This document shows, in pieces, positions 7,454 to 14,748 of a stretch of DNA of 21,750 nt; positions within the stretch are counted from its first letter, which is position 1, and every line of letters starts with the position of its first letter. Made by a program: the position numbers and the translations under genes. Source of the stretch: Akkermansiaceae bacterium UBA3385 (GTDB lineage Bacteria > Verrucomicrobiota > Verrucomicrobiia > Verrucomicrobiales > Akkermansiaceae). The notes below the pieces were generated by a model that saw nothing but the letters and a program-made list of their open reading frames with translations, was not told the DNA's origin and searched no databases. The stretch covers positions 4,938-26,687 of the forward strand of contig DEPT01000044.1 in assembly GCA_002358905.1 (NCBI GenBank), in the 5' to 3' direction.

Positions 7454-8158
7454 ATGGGAAAAATCAAAGCATATGAGATAAGTGCCGAGGCAACTCCGGC
7501 AACCGCCCCGACCGCAACCACTACCGCCATTTCTCCGGCTGCTCCGCTCATGGGCTCCGTGGTCGGCGATATTGATGCGTCAGACATCACCATCCCCCGC
7601 CTCAACCTCGTGCAGGGCGTGGGGAATCTGGCAGAGCTGTTCACGCCCGGTCAGATTGTACTGAATCAGGAAACCGTGCTGAGCAACGGCTCCACCCCGG
7701 TCGAAATCACCGTCCTTTCTGCCCGCAAGCAGTTTATCGAGAATCTTGGATTCGATGAAGATGCTCGCCCCAAGGTGTTTGACACTCTGGACGAGGTGCA
7801 TGCTGCTGGTGGCACGATTAACTGGATAGGCGATACTCGCCCTACCTACGTTCCGGTGCTGCATGCCAACATCATCGTAAAGGCTCCGGCTGGTGTAGAG
7901 GGGGCTTTCCCTCTCTCCTACAATGGTGAGGACTACGCCCTTGCGGTCTGGAGTCTGCGTGGTGTGGCTTATGGCAAAGCTGGCAAGAACATTCTTACCG
8001 CAGCCAAGTTTGGTCTGCGTGATGGCTTGTTCAACGGCAAGTGGATGCTGACCACCAAACGTGAGAAGATTAACCGCAACAGCGTCTTTGTGCCTGTACT
8101 GCGGAACATCGGACGTCACGATGCGGACTTTGTGAAGTTCGTGACCTCCATCGGTTAA
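7454..8158 (+). CDS. Putative phage single-stranded-DNA-associated protein
   Basis: The 234-residue product has a low-complexity A/T/P-rich start (residues 11-33), then a domain beginning DITIPRLNLVQ at 44-54 followed by ELFTPGQIVLN. That pattern (ordered list of I-P-R/K-L, then a P-G-Q turn) recurs in phage proteins encoded next to DUF2800 and Pol A genes, where ssDNA-binding proteins are expected. I cannot prove ssDNA binding from the sequence. The domain has aromatic and basic residues (W119, W159, then TTKREKINRN at about 200-209) that could contact DNA. It lies 40 nt after the nuclease stop in the same direction and is followed by a strong hairpin, so it probably ends the replication operon. 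Confidence 0.55.
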   Translation: MGKIKAYEISAEATPATAPTATTTAISPAAPLMGSVVGDIDASDITIPRLNLVQGVGNLAELFTPGQIVLNQETVLSNGSTPVEITVLSARKQFIENLGFDEDARPKVFDTLDEVHAAGGTINWIGDTRPTYVPVLHANIIVKAPAGVEGAFPLSYNGEDYALAVWSLRGVAYGKAGKNILTAAKFGLRDGLFNGKWMLTTKREKINRNSVFVPVLRNIGRHDADFVKFVTSIG

Positions 8159-8173
8159 TTGCGGTATAAACCC

Positions 8174-8218
8174 GAGCCGGGGGTGAGTACGCATCATCCC
8201 CGGCTCTCTCCTCATTTT
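8174..8218 (+). terminator. Strong hairpin, probable terminator of the replication operon
   Basis: GAGCCGGGGGTGA (8174-8186) pairs along all 13 positions with TCATCCCCGGCTC (8194-8206), with one G-T wobble and a 7-nt loop. The T-rich tail (TCTCCTCATTTTT) starts weakly, so partial read-through into the small gene at 8225 is possible. Confidence 0.6.
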
Positions 8219-8224
8219 TCAAAG

Positions 8225-8374
8225 ATGAAGAAGAAAATTGACATGGCGCCTGTCGGACGCTCCAAACAATATGAGGTCTTGGCGAAAGCGCTTGCCCCCA
8301 TCCTCAGGCGCATGTTGGCAAACCCGAATATCGTGTTTGTTCGGCCAAGTACCGTGAGAGCTGTAAAGCGTTAA
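8225..8374 (+). CDS. Tiny basic protein, paralogue 1
   Basis: This 49-residue product begins MKKKIDMAPVGRSKQYEVLA and is strongly basic. It aligns without gaps to the 58-residue product at 8470-8646 along the core A-K/R-x-x-APIL/I-x-RML-x-NP-x-x-VF-x-R. The shared core is evidence that both are translated. Start ATG 8225 follows the terminator-like hairpin by 18 nt. I do not recognise a family; small size, positive charge and a place just before the integration genes suggest a nucleic-acid-binding role. Confidence 0.6.
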   Translation: MKKKIDMAPVGRSKQYEVLAKALAPILRRMLANPNIVFVRPSTVRAVKR

Positions 8375-8402
8375 TTTTTATGCAGTTAAATTAAAAATAT
8401 TC

Positions 8403-8431
8403 TGGACTCGTTTTCTTAATTGTGCTACATT
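8403..8431 (+). promoter_or_regulatory. Promoter for the integration arm
   Basis: The -35 is TGGACT (8403-8408), the spacer is 17 bp, and the -10 is TACATT (8426-8431) with an extended TGC in front. It faces the second tiny gene, DUF2924 and the recombinase. Each hexamer matches the usual consensus at 4 of 6 positions, and the extended -10 strengthens the call. Confidence 0.5.
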
Positions 8432-8469
8432 ATAGGGTAAACTTAACACTTAACCCTTAATAGGTAACA

Positions 8470-8646
8470 ATGGTTAGAGTACGCAGAAAACGCATCCCGA
8501 TAAAACCCGACAAGCGGTCACAGACATACGACAAGCTGGCCAGACGCATTGCTCCGATTATCAAACGCATGCTAGACAATCCGAGGTTTGTATTCACTCG
8601 TTCGCTATGCCTCCGGGCTCAGGATAAGCAAGGTAACAATTTTTAA
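8470..8646 (+). CDS. Tiny basic protein, paralogue 2
   Basis: This 58-residue product begins MVRVRRKRIPIKPDKRSQTY and ends in QDKQGNNF. It is a paralogue of the 49-residue protein just upstream: APIIKRMLDNPRFVFTR here matches APILRRMLANPNIVFVR there. The N-terminus is even more basic. The gene has its own promoter 39 nt upstream and lies 11 nt before the DUF2924 gene, so it leads the integration operon. No family is recognised. A recombination directionality factor or small DNA-binding regulator would fit the position and charge, but nothing in the sequence proves this. Confidence 0.65.
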   Translation: MVRVRRKRIPIKPDKRSQTYDKLARRIAPIIKRMLDNPRFVFTRSLCLRAQDKQGNNF

Positions 8647-8657
8647 CAGTCACTAAT

Positions 8658-9203
8658 ATGAAGAAAAACGAAACAACAAAACCCAGCTTGACGTTCACGC
8701 CGGAGGAAGCAGAAGCGCGAATCGCTGCATTACAGGAGAAATCCGTGAAAGAACTCAGAAGAGAGTGGATTCTCCTCTTTGGCAATATGCCATACGCTAC
8801 TCGGAATCGGCAATTCCTGATTAAACGCCTTACTTGGCGTATCAATACCATCATCAACGGAGGTATATCAGAACGAGCCATGAGAAGAGCCAGAGACATT
8901 GCCGACGAGACTCTTATCCGACTTCGACCCAAGAAGTTCAATGTAAAGCCGATGGAAATTATTGACACCTCATTCCCCGAGGAGAACCCCGCGAATAGAC
9001 CCGCATGCAATCTTCCGGTAGGCACGGTAATCCGGCGGAACTTTAAAGGTAAAGTCCACGAGGTGACAGTAATCGGTAAGAACATGTTTGCCTATGAGGG
9101 CGTGAAATACGACAACCTGACTTCCATCGCATGGAAGATTTGCGGCTACCGCAAGAGTGGAAACTACTTCTTTAATCTACCAACAACACCAAGACATGAC
9201 TGA
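8658..9203 (+). CDS. DUF2924 family protein
   Basis: This 181-residue protein follows the DUF2924 pattern: LREEW-like VKELRREWILLFGNMP at about 30-45, RNRQFLIKRLTWRIN at about 50-64, then a C-terminal module with G-T-V-I-R-R (about 120-125), VTVIGKNMFAYEGVKYDNLT and W-K-I-C-G-Y ending SGNYFFNLP. DUF2924 genes commonly sit directly ahead of serine recombinase genes in prophages and integrative elements, exactly as here, where its stop overlaps the recombinase start (ATGACTGA). The C-terminal module resembles the RAMA-type DNA-binding domain and recurs in the convergent gene at 10979-12007. The function is unproved; a partner of the recombinase in DNA recognition is the natural guess. Confidence 0.85.
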   Translation: MKKNETTKPSLTFTPEEAEARIAALQEKSVKELRREWILLFGNMPYATRNRQFLIKRLTWRINTIINGGISERAMRRARDIADETLIRLRPKKFNVKPMEIIDTSFPEENPANRPACNLPVGTVIRRNFKGKVHEVTVIGKNMFAYEGVKYDNLTSIAWKICGYRKSGNYFFNLPTTPRHD

Positions 9204-10473
9204 AACAACTAAAACAATACGTTGCGCTATCTACACCCGCAAATCGATTGCAAAGGGGCTTGACCAAGAATATAACTCGCTTGATGCTCAGCTAGATATG
9301 TGTCTGGAGTGCATCAATCGTCACGAGAATGACGGATGGGTATTCGTAGGCTCATTTGTGGATGCTGCCGTAAGTGGAACAACAGTAGACCGAGCCCAGC
9401 TCAACATGCTTCGCCAGCAGGTGAGAGCCGGAGCCATTGATTGCGTGGTGGTATACAAGCTGGACCGTCTTAGCCGAGATCTGGGCGATTTTACCACGCT
9501 CATGAAGGAGTTTAATGAGCACAACGTGGCATTCATAAGCGCAACCCAGTCAATCGAAACACATACGCCCGAGGGTAAGCTTTCCATGAACATGATGGCC
9601 GTGGTTGCAGACTACGAAGCTGCCATTATCCGGGCACGTCTCAAAGATAAAATCAATGCAGCTAAATCACAGGGCAGATGGGTCGGTGGTAAAGCGCCCT
9701 TTGGCTATGTCTGGCAGGATAAGAAACTGGTGATTGAGCCCAAAGCCGCAGCTACGGTGCGCTACATCTTTGAGATGTATCTGCAGGACATCGGGCCGGT
9801 TCGCATAGCTCGCAAACTAAATGACGAAAAACGCCCCTACATCAAGAATGCGAAAACAGGGGAGGATGTGCCGTGGAATAGCCAGACGGTGAAGCGCATC
9901 GTCTCGCATTTCGTATACGCCGGATACATTAAAACAGAGAATGGCCTGATACCGGGGATTCACGAGGCAATCATTGACCAGAACGCCTTTGAACAAGTCA
10001 ATCAACGCAATGAAGAAGCACGCCAGCTCCGCAACGGTAAAAGCAGACAGGAGAAGAAAGTTCATTATGCCCTGAAGGGGATTCTCAAATGCGGGAAGTG
10101 TGGCCGCGAGTATGTAGGAACATACACCGTGAAAAACGGACTGCTGCGCCGATACTACAGTTGCGTGGCCAATAAACGCACCTATCTGAACGGATGTCCG
10201 AGTCCGCATTTCGGAGCAAATCAGATTGAGGATTTGCTCAAACAGTATATCGTCAACTTCCGGGACAATCCTCAGCTACTCGCCTCACTCGTACGAGAAA
10301 TGCCGGAGCATGATGCCGGGATTCTCGCAGATGCCCTGTATAGCATCAACACGGCCTTGGCAGACTCAACCCCGGAAGAGCTCGGGCGGGTATTTCAGGC
10401 TATGTTCGAAAGCATAGTAGTGAATGACAACGGAGAGCAGCTCGATGTAACGCTCAAGAAAGGACTCGAATAA
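9196..10473 (+). CDS. Large serine recombinase (integrase)
   Basis: This 425-residue site-specific recombinase cuts and rejoins att sites through a serine-DNA link. The catalytic serine is S17 in AIYTRKS, and the resolvase-domain motif DRLSR is at 90-94. The recombinase domain follows from about 165 (GGKAPFGY, then EPKAAATVRYIFEMY and a helix with R-I-A-R-K-L-N). The zinc ribbon has C299-x2-C302 and C323/C334. The coiled-coil part after the zinc ribbon is short, so the protein is smaller than phiC31-type integrases (about 600). The start ATG 9196 (MTETTKT) was chosen because it overlaps the DUF2924 stop by 8 nt; the frame is open upstream to 9157. It is the best evidence that the left part of the window is an integrated element. 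Confidence 0.95.
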   Translation: MTETTKTIRCAIYTRKSIAKGLDQEYNSLDAQLDMCLECINRHENDGWVFVGSFVDAAVSGTTVDRAQLNMLRQQVRAGAIDCVVVYKLDRLSRDLGDFTTLMKEFNEHNVAFISATQSIETHTPEGKLSMNMMAVVADYEAAIIRARLKDKINAAKSQGRWVGGKAPFGYVWQDKKLVIEPKAAATVRYIFEMYLQDIGPVRIARKLNDEKRPYIKNAKTGEDVPWNSQTVKRIVSHFVYAGYIKTENGLIPGIHEAIIDQNAFEQVNQRNEEARQLRNGKSRQEKKVHYALKGILKCGKCGREYVGTYTVKNGLLRRYYSCVANKRTYLNGCPSPHFGANQIEDLLKQYIVNFRDNPQLLASLVREMPEHDAGILADALYSINTALADSTPEELGRVFQAMFESIVVNDNGEQLDVTLKKGLE

Positions 10474-10477
10474 CACA

Positions 10478-10918
10478 ATGAAGAAATCAAAAGCTCACTT
10501 TTCGATAAAGCTCAATCCAGAGGGGAAAGCCAAGAAGCAGATTGACCCTCCATCGGAAATATTGTTGCCGGATCCTGCCGACAATGAATTACCGGGGACT
10601 GTGGCGTATAATGCGCATTGTGATTTTTCCATCCCCATTTTATTTGAGCGTAATGACGAGAATGTTCGCATCGTGAGGATGCGGACAAAGTTGGACGACA
10701 TCGTGGCTCAGCGTAAACAGATGGGAGTGCCGACAAACAGGGCAATCAAGATGGCAAATGCGTTGATTCTTGAAGAATATCTCACTAGCGGGCAATATGG
10801 CTCAACAAGTCAATTCGCAAAGCAAATAGGGGTCTCGCATACCCACATGAACAGGTTGCTCAATATGCTCAATCTGCCACCCGATGAGATTGAGCGGATT
10901 CTCTTTGAAACTCATTAG
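10478..10918 (+). CDS. HTH protein downstream of the recombinase
   Basis: This 146-residue product has a poorly ordered, charged N-terminus and a C-terminal HTH: STSQFAKQIGVSHTHMNRLL at about 109-128, followed by NLPPDEIERILF. The same ending (an HTH, then L-P/A-P-D-x-I-x-E-x-I-L-F) is found in proteins encoded next to DUF2924-associated recombinases in proteobacterial elements, so this looks like the third member of a conserved cassette. The gene starts only 4 nt after the recombinase stop, so the two are one operon. The likely role is DNA binding at att or promoter sites of the element. The family resemblance is from memory and could not be searched. Confidence 0.7.
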   Translation: MKKSKAHFSIKLNPEGKAKKQIDPPSEILLPDPADNELPGTVAYNAHCDFSIPILFERNDENVRIVRMRTKLDDIVAQRKQMGVPTNRAIKMANALILEEYLTSGQYGSTSQFAKQIGVSHTHMNRLLNMLNLPPDEIERILFETH

Positions 10919-10940
10919 CGGGCAAATATCCCGCAGCAAG

Positions 10941-10971
10941 GAGAAGCCCCGGCATCTTCGCTGGGGTTCTC
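10941..10971. terminator. Bidirectional hairpin between convergent genes
   Basis: GAGAAGCCCCGGC (10941-10953) pairs with GCTGGGGTTCTC (10960-10971) with one bulged G and one wobble. It lies between the HTH gene on the plus strand and the convergent 342-residue gene on the minus strand. The T tails are weak on both sides (GTTTGGGTT on the plus strand). Confidence 0.55.
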
Positions 10972-10978
10972 GTTTGGG

Positions 10979-12007
10979 TTAAGCCTTTTTGCGAGGCTTG
11001 CTGGGTAGCCCGAAGAATGCGTTACCGCCTATCTGGTAGCCAGCGGCTTTCCAGCTGATGTGGGTCAGGGTCGGGTACACGGTGCCTTGCCATTCGTATC
11101 CATCGGCTTGTACGTTCACCTCAATCAGTATGCCTTTGTAGATTCTCAGGAGCTGGTCGCCGGGTTCCAGTTGGATGTTCTTGTTATCGGCGTTTATGGC
11201 CATCGGGGCTTGTCCGGCCTTTTTCACGTTGTATGTGGCGAGCTTGATTTCTACTATATCCGTTGTTTTCGCCTCAGCGGGCTGAGCGTCCGATTCCTGT
11301 GCCGGGGCTTCGGCGGGCGGCTCCACGTCCGTCACGGGCTCGTTCAATGTGCTCTCATCGTTCAGTACGTCCAGAGCCTCGTCTGTGTCCTGAACTTCCA
11401 TGAAACGCTCCTGTTCGCGGGCTTCCTCAATCTCCTGCCAGAGGGCGGCTTCTACTTCTTCATTGATTTCTGCTGCCACCATCTCTTCCGACTGGGGAGT
11501 TTCCTCAATCGCTTCGGATTGTTGTTCCTCCGGCTCAACCTGCTTAACTTTCTGATTCTGTTTTTTGGACTTGCGCTTTGCTTTGGAACGCTTGTCCTTT
11601 TTGCCGAAATACTTATTGTAGGCATTCTGTGAATCCTCGTCTTCGATGGTAAATACGCCCTCGGCCACCAGCTCAGGCAGCGGCTGGTTGTATATTTCAT
11701 GAGCTATCCACTTACCCTTTAAGTTGTAGCAGACGCTTACGCCCAGCGGGTCGAACTTAATGCGGATTGTCTTGCCCTCGCCATTGACGGCCTTGAGGAT
11801 GGTAGTGTCGTTTGCTGAGGTATCGTTGGATTTGGTCTTAGCCATAGTCTTGTTGTGTGTTGTAGGGGTGTTAATGATATTGTTGATGTAGTTGAGAACC
11901 GCCTGTGCGCCTTTTCTGTAAACAGTCACGCTCAGTAGCTCCCCCTCGTTCCAAATCGCCCAGTAGCGGGTCTTCTGGTAGCGGGTTATTCGGAGTCTTG
12001 TTTGCAT
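10979..12007 (-). CDS. Mosaic protein: small N-terminal module, charged linker, RAMA/DUF2924-like C-terminus
   Basis: This 342-residue product has three parts. Residues 1-40 read R-Y-W-A-I-W-N-E-G-E, then SVTVYRKGAQAV, a pattern I associate with small proteins encoded beside integrative-element recombinases. Residues 55-130 form a second folded region, and 130-235 are a long low-complexity linker, first K/R-rich (KKDKRSKAKRKSKKQNQKVK), then E-rich. Residues 300-342 (YEWQGTVYPTLTHISWKAAG, then GNAFFGLP) resemble the C-terminus of the DUF2924 protein at 8658. A methionine at about residue 55 (MAKTKSND) could be an internal start, making two proteins in one frame. The promoter at 12048-12075 supports the full-length start. 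Function unknown; the C-terminal module suggests DNA binding. Confidence 0.65.
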   Translation of the reverse strand: MQTRLRITRYQKTRYWAIWNEGELLSVTVYRKGAQAVLNYINNIINTPTTHNKTMAKTKSNDTSANDTTILKAVNGEGKTIRIKFDPLGVSVCYNLKGKWIAHEIYNQPLPELVAEGVFTIEDEDSQNAYNKYFGKKDKRSKAKRKSKKQNQKVKQVEPEEQQSEAIEETPQSEEMVAAEINEEVEAALWQEIEEAREQERFMEVQDTDEALDVLNDESTLNEPVTDVEPPAEAPAQESDAQPAEAKTTDIVEIKLATYNVKKAGQAPMAINADNKNIQLEPGDQLLRIYKGILIEVNVQADGYEWQGTVYPTLTHISWKAAGYQIGGNAFFGLPSKPRKKA

Positions 12008-12047
12008 GGTTTAATTGTTTGGCTATTAAGGCTTTATCTCGTTGTAG

Positions 12048-12075
12048 AGTATAGCAAACTCACGATAAATGTCCA
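12048..12075 (-). promoter_or_regulatory. Promoter for the mosaic-protein gene
   Basis: On the minus strand the -35 is TGGACA (12075-12070; 5 of 6 consensus), the spacer is 16 bp, and the -10 is TATACT (12053-12048) with an extended TGC. It predicts a leader of about 34 nt before ATG 12007. Confidence 0.75.
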
Positions 12076-12496
12076 GCACTTTTTTTACTTTTTCTTCATT
12101 TATTTTCAATCACTTACAGGATGATTTGAGAAGCGATTTCAGGTCAATCTGAGCCCCTACAGTCCTCCCGGAAGTTGCGGTTGATTTAGCACAGAGCAGG
12201 ACGATTTTGGGCTGAAAATTGGCAGGGCAGTATACGCTCTGGTTAAATTATTGTCGCTAAGCGTTTACAATCAATATATATGAATTACAAGAAGAGAAAA
12301 CTGCCATAATTTTCATAAGACGCTGAATCTATGCAGATTATGCCTGATAATGGAGGTGAGAGGTATCCTGCACCCCTAGTCCTTTGCAGTCCCGGGAACG
12401 TCCCGGAGCTTAAAAAACGGCTGTTTGAATCGTCCTTGGTTCTTTTTTTGTTGCAATATCAGGACTCCGTAAGCCGTTAAATATAGGGCGATAAAC
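12076..12496. other. Region without genes; probable right end of the element
   Basis: I see no convincing gene here. The stretch is AT-rich up to about 12,350, then more GC-rich around 12,365-12,412 (two GTCCCGG repeats). AACGGCT (12416-12422) and AGCCGTT (12473-12479) form a distant inverted repeat. Because the recombinase and its cassette lie to the left and chromosome-type genes begin with the tRNA to the right, the attachment site is probably here, but no direct repeat marks it within the window. Confidence 0.4.
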
Positions 12497-12536
12497 TAAA
12501 AAAGCCTGCTTTCCAAATTGTGTCGGAAAGCAGGCT
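12497..12536 (-). terminator. Terminator of tRNA-Val
   Basis: A perfect 12-bp stem, AGCCTGCTTTCC (12503-12514) with GGAAAGCAGGCT (12525-12536), has a 10-nt loop. On the minus strand it is followed by a run of T (12503-12497). It lies just after the tRNA 3' end. Confidence 0.9.
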
Positions 12537-12543
12537 CGGTGAA

Positions 12544-12615
12544 TACACGAGAAGAGATTCGAACTCCTGACCAACTGTGTGTAAGACAGCCGCTCTACCA
12601 CTGAGCTACTCGTGC
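12544..12615 (-). tRNA. tRNA-Val (anticodon UAC)
   Basis: The minus strand folds into a full cloverleaf. The acceptor stem is GCACGAG/CTCGTGT, the D arm GCTC-AGTGGTA-GAGC, and the anticodon arm GCTGT-CTTACAC-ACAGT with anticodon TAC. The variable loop is TGGTC and the T arm is AGGAG-TTCGAAT-CTCTT, with discriminator A at 12544. CCA is not encoded (TTCACC follows). The gene is intact. A promoter (12626-12654) and terminator (12497-12536) flank it, so it is its own transcription unit. It sits between the element and chromosomal genes and could mark an integration target, but no duplicated tRNA end is visible. Confidence 0.95.
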
Positions 12616-12625
12616 GTGTGGCAGC

Positions 12626-12654
12626 AGTATATCAGAGCATAGCCACGAATGCAA
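12626..12654 (-). promoter_or_regulatory. Promoter of tRNA-Val
   Basis: On the minus strand the -35 is TTGCAT (12654-12649), the spacer is 17 bp, and the -10 is TATACT (12631-12626). Transcription would start about 4 nt before the mature tRNA 5' end. Confidence 0.75.
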
Positions 12655-12705
12655 GTCTAAATTTTATTTTTTTGCAAATTTATTGAATGAGGACTCTGTT
12701 TCCAT

Positions 12706-12735
12706 TTGCGCACGGGTGGCGGGATATGGTAGAAT
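12706..12735 (+). promoter_or_regulatory. Promoter of the multihaem cytochrome gene
   Basis: The -35 is TTGCGC (12706-12711), the spacer is 18 bp, and the -10 is TAGAAT (12730-12735) with an extended TGG. The start ATG at 12747 is only 11 nt after the -10, giving a leader of about 5 nt or fewer. Confidence 0.6.
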
Positions 12736-12746
12736 GCGGTGCACAC

Positions 12747-14726
12747 ATGAAGCGGACATCCTTCCTTTTTCTACTTCTTACCTTCCCTGCCCTTGGCTCT
12801 GCAGCCGAGGCAGAGCGGAAGCATTGGGATGAATCGGCTTTGTCCATTTCGCGCAAGTGTGCAGAATGCCACCAGAAGGAATATGCCGCCTGGGCCGGTA
12901 GCGACCACGCCTGGGCCTGGCGCCACGCCACCCCGGAGCTGGATGCCGCAGCATTTGCCGGGCAGCGAATCAAGGCGCATGGTATGGAGCTGGAGATGCA
13001 GCGCGGCCCGGCGGGCGAGTTCCAGATGCGCGATACCGCTACCGGTCATCTGTATAAAGTAGGCGGCGTGATTGGCAGGGAGCCGCTGGTGCAGTACCTG
13101 CTGCGCTGGAAGGATGGCGGTCTGCAGACGCCCAGTGCCGCCTGGGATGTAGAACGCCAGGAGTGGTTCGATGTCTTTCGTGATGATGCCCTGCAGCAGG
13201 AGCGCGGGGGTAGCATTCGCCAACCCGGAGAGTGGGGGCACTGGACAGGCCGCGGCATGAACTGGGAATCCCAGTGCGCCTGGTGCCACATGAGCGGATT
13301 CCGCAAGAATTATCATATAGAAACCGATACTTTCCGTGCCACATGGCAGGAACCGGGTATCACCTGCATTCAATGTCACAAGGTTTCCGATGCGCCCGAT
13401 GCGCAGGACAGCTGCCTGGTGGCCAGGGGCGACCGTAAACTGACCGCTGCCCAGCACGATGACAACTGTGCGAGCTGCCATGCCCGACGCGAGGAGTTAA
13501 CCCCCGATTTCACTGTGGGGGATAAGTTCGATGACCATTTCCGACTGGAATTGCCCAGGGTTCCCGGCGTTTTCTACCCGAACGGTCTGCAGTGGGAGGA
13601 AGATTATAGCGAAACGAGTTTTCGTCTGCACAAGATGGGACGCACAGGGGTTACCTGTTATGATTGCCATGACCCGCATTCCGGCAAGGTGAATAAACCC
13701 ACCGAGAATGACGAACTCTGCCTCCAGTGCCACGGAACCAACAAGGTGGTGAATGGTGTTCTGGCCCCTCAGGTGGGGCACAATAAGCTTTGCGGCGGCA
13801 AGGCCATGCCCTGCATTGAGTGCCACATGCCGAAAATGACCTACATGGGGCGCGACCCGCGCCGCGACCATGCCCTGCACTGGCCGGACCCCCGCATGAG
13901 CCTGGAACTGGGTGTGCCGAACGCATGCCTGAATTGCCACAAGGACAAGGATGACCAGTGGTGCATGGAATACCTGGAAAAACGTTACAAAGTGGAGCGA
14001 CTCGGCAAATACCGCCAGCGTTTCCGCGCCGCCGGGCATGCCTTGCAGGGCAAAGGCAGCGTGAAAGAGCTGCTGGCGGCTTATGCCGCAGAGGAAATCC
14101 CCGCCTGGCGTGCCACCCTGCTGGGGCTGCTGGCGCAGTTCCCGCTTACCCCTGAGGTGCAGGCCGTGGCACTGGGCGCCACTCAGGATGCCGATGCACT
14201 GGTGCGCGCTGCTGCCGTTGAACTTCTGGGGGGAGATGCCGCACGCAAGGCTCTGGCAGATAAAACACGCAGTGTACGCCACGCCGCAGGCTGGCAGCTT
14301 TTCCCGAATCTGCCCGCTGCCCATCCCACGCTGCAGGAAATGAAACAGACCGCTGCCCACCAGGCGGACCAGCCGACAGGTGCCATGCAGCTGGCCATGC
14401 TGGCAAAAGCAGCCGGCGATGCTCGAACCGCAGAAACCCAGTACCAGCGCGCTGTGGAGCGAGACCCCGCCAGCACGGTCGCACGCATGGACTATGCCGT
14501 ATTCCTCGCGCAGCAGAACCGCCCGGTGGACGCGCTGAAGCAAATGCTGGCCTGCGCTGCAGAACACCCGCAGAATGCCGAGGTGCAGTACCGACTGGGG
14601 CTCATCCTCATTGAGCTGCGGCAGTACCGCCCTGCCCTGCGGGCCCTGCAGAAGACTCTGCAAATTTCACCGCAGCACGCCCCCGCGGCTCAGGCCGTCC
14701 GCCAGTTACAACCTTTCATACGCTAA
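12747..14726 (+). CDS. Secreted octahaem c-type cytochrome with HEAT/TPR repeats
   Basis: This 659-residue exported cytochrome has a signal peptide MKRTSFLFLLLTFPALGSAA. Eight CxxCH haem sites follow: C38, C177, C207, C241, C304, C325, C356 and C394 (first cysteines). After the last haem site come HEAT-like helices (about 420-530; LVRAAAVELLGG) and TPR-like repeats (about 555-655; ARTAETQYQRAVERDP). The haem layout resembles cytochrome c554/NrfA-related multihaem proteins of anaerobic respiration, but there is no CxxCK site, so ammonia-forming nitrite reductase activity is not indicated. The ATG at 12747 was chosen over 12687 because the signal peptide starts there and the promoter lies between. 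The electron donor and acceptor are unknown. The next gene follows after 22 nt and is probably co-transcribed. Confidence 0.9.
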   Translation: MKRTSFLFLLLTFPALGSAAEAERKHWDESALSISRKCAECHQKEYAAWAGSDHAWAWRHATPELDAAAFAGQRIKAHGMELEMQRGPAGEFQMRDTATGHLYKVGGVIGREPLVQYLLRWKDGGLQTPSAAWDVERQEWFDVFRDDALQQERGGSIRQPGEWGHWTGRGMNWESQCAWCHMSGFRKNYHIETDTFRATWQEPGITCIQCHKVSDAPDAQDSCLVARGDRKLTAAQHDDNCASCHARREELTPDFTVGDKFDDHFRLELPRVPGVFYPNGLQWEEDYSETSFRLHKMGRTGVTCYDCHDPHSGKVNKPTENDELCLQCHGTNKVVNGVLAPQVGHNKLCGGKAMPCIECHMPKMTYMGRDPRRDHALHWPDPRMSLELGVPNACLNCHKDKDDQWCMEYLEKRYKVERLGKYRQRFRAAGHALQGKGSVKELLAAYAAEEIPAWRATLLGLLAQFPLTPEVQAVALGATQDADALVRAAAVELLGGDAARKALADKTRSVRHAAGWQLFPNLPAAHPTLQEMKQTAAHQADQPTGAMQLAMLAKAAGDARTAETQYQRAVERDPASTVARMDYAVFLAQQNRPVDALKQMLACAAEHPQNAEVQYRLGLILIELRQYRPALRALQKTLQISPQHAPAAQAVRQLQPFIR

Positions 14727-14748
14727 CCCGATCTCTGTTCTTATCAAT

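Noticed and set aside
3504..12395. An 11-nt match (CCCCTAGTCCT) between the terminator at 3504-3540 (minus strand) and 12374-12384, considered as a possible att repeat.
   Set aside because: Matches of 11 nt are expected many times by chance in a window this long, and one copy lies inside a terminator within the element.
12544..12615. tRNA-Val as the confirmed attachment site of the element.
   Set aside because: The tRNA is intact, no second copy of its end is seen inside the window, and large serine recombinases do not often use tRNA genes.
13497..14663. Minus-strand open frame of 388 codons opposite the cytochrome gene.
   Set aside because: It mirrors the GC-rich coding strand; the plus strand carries eight haem motifs and a signal peptide.
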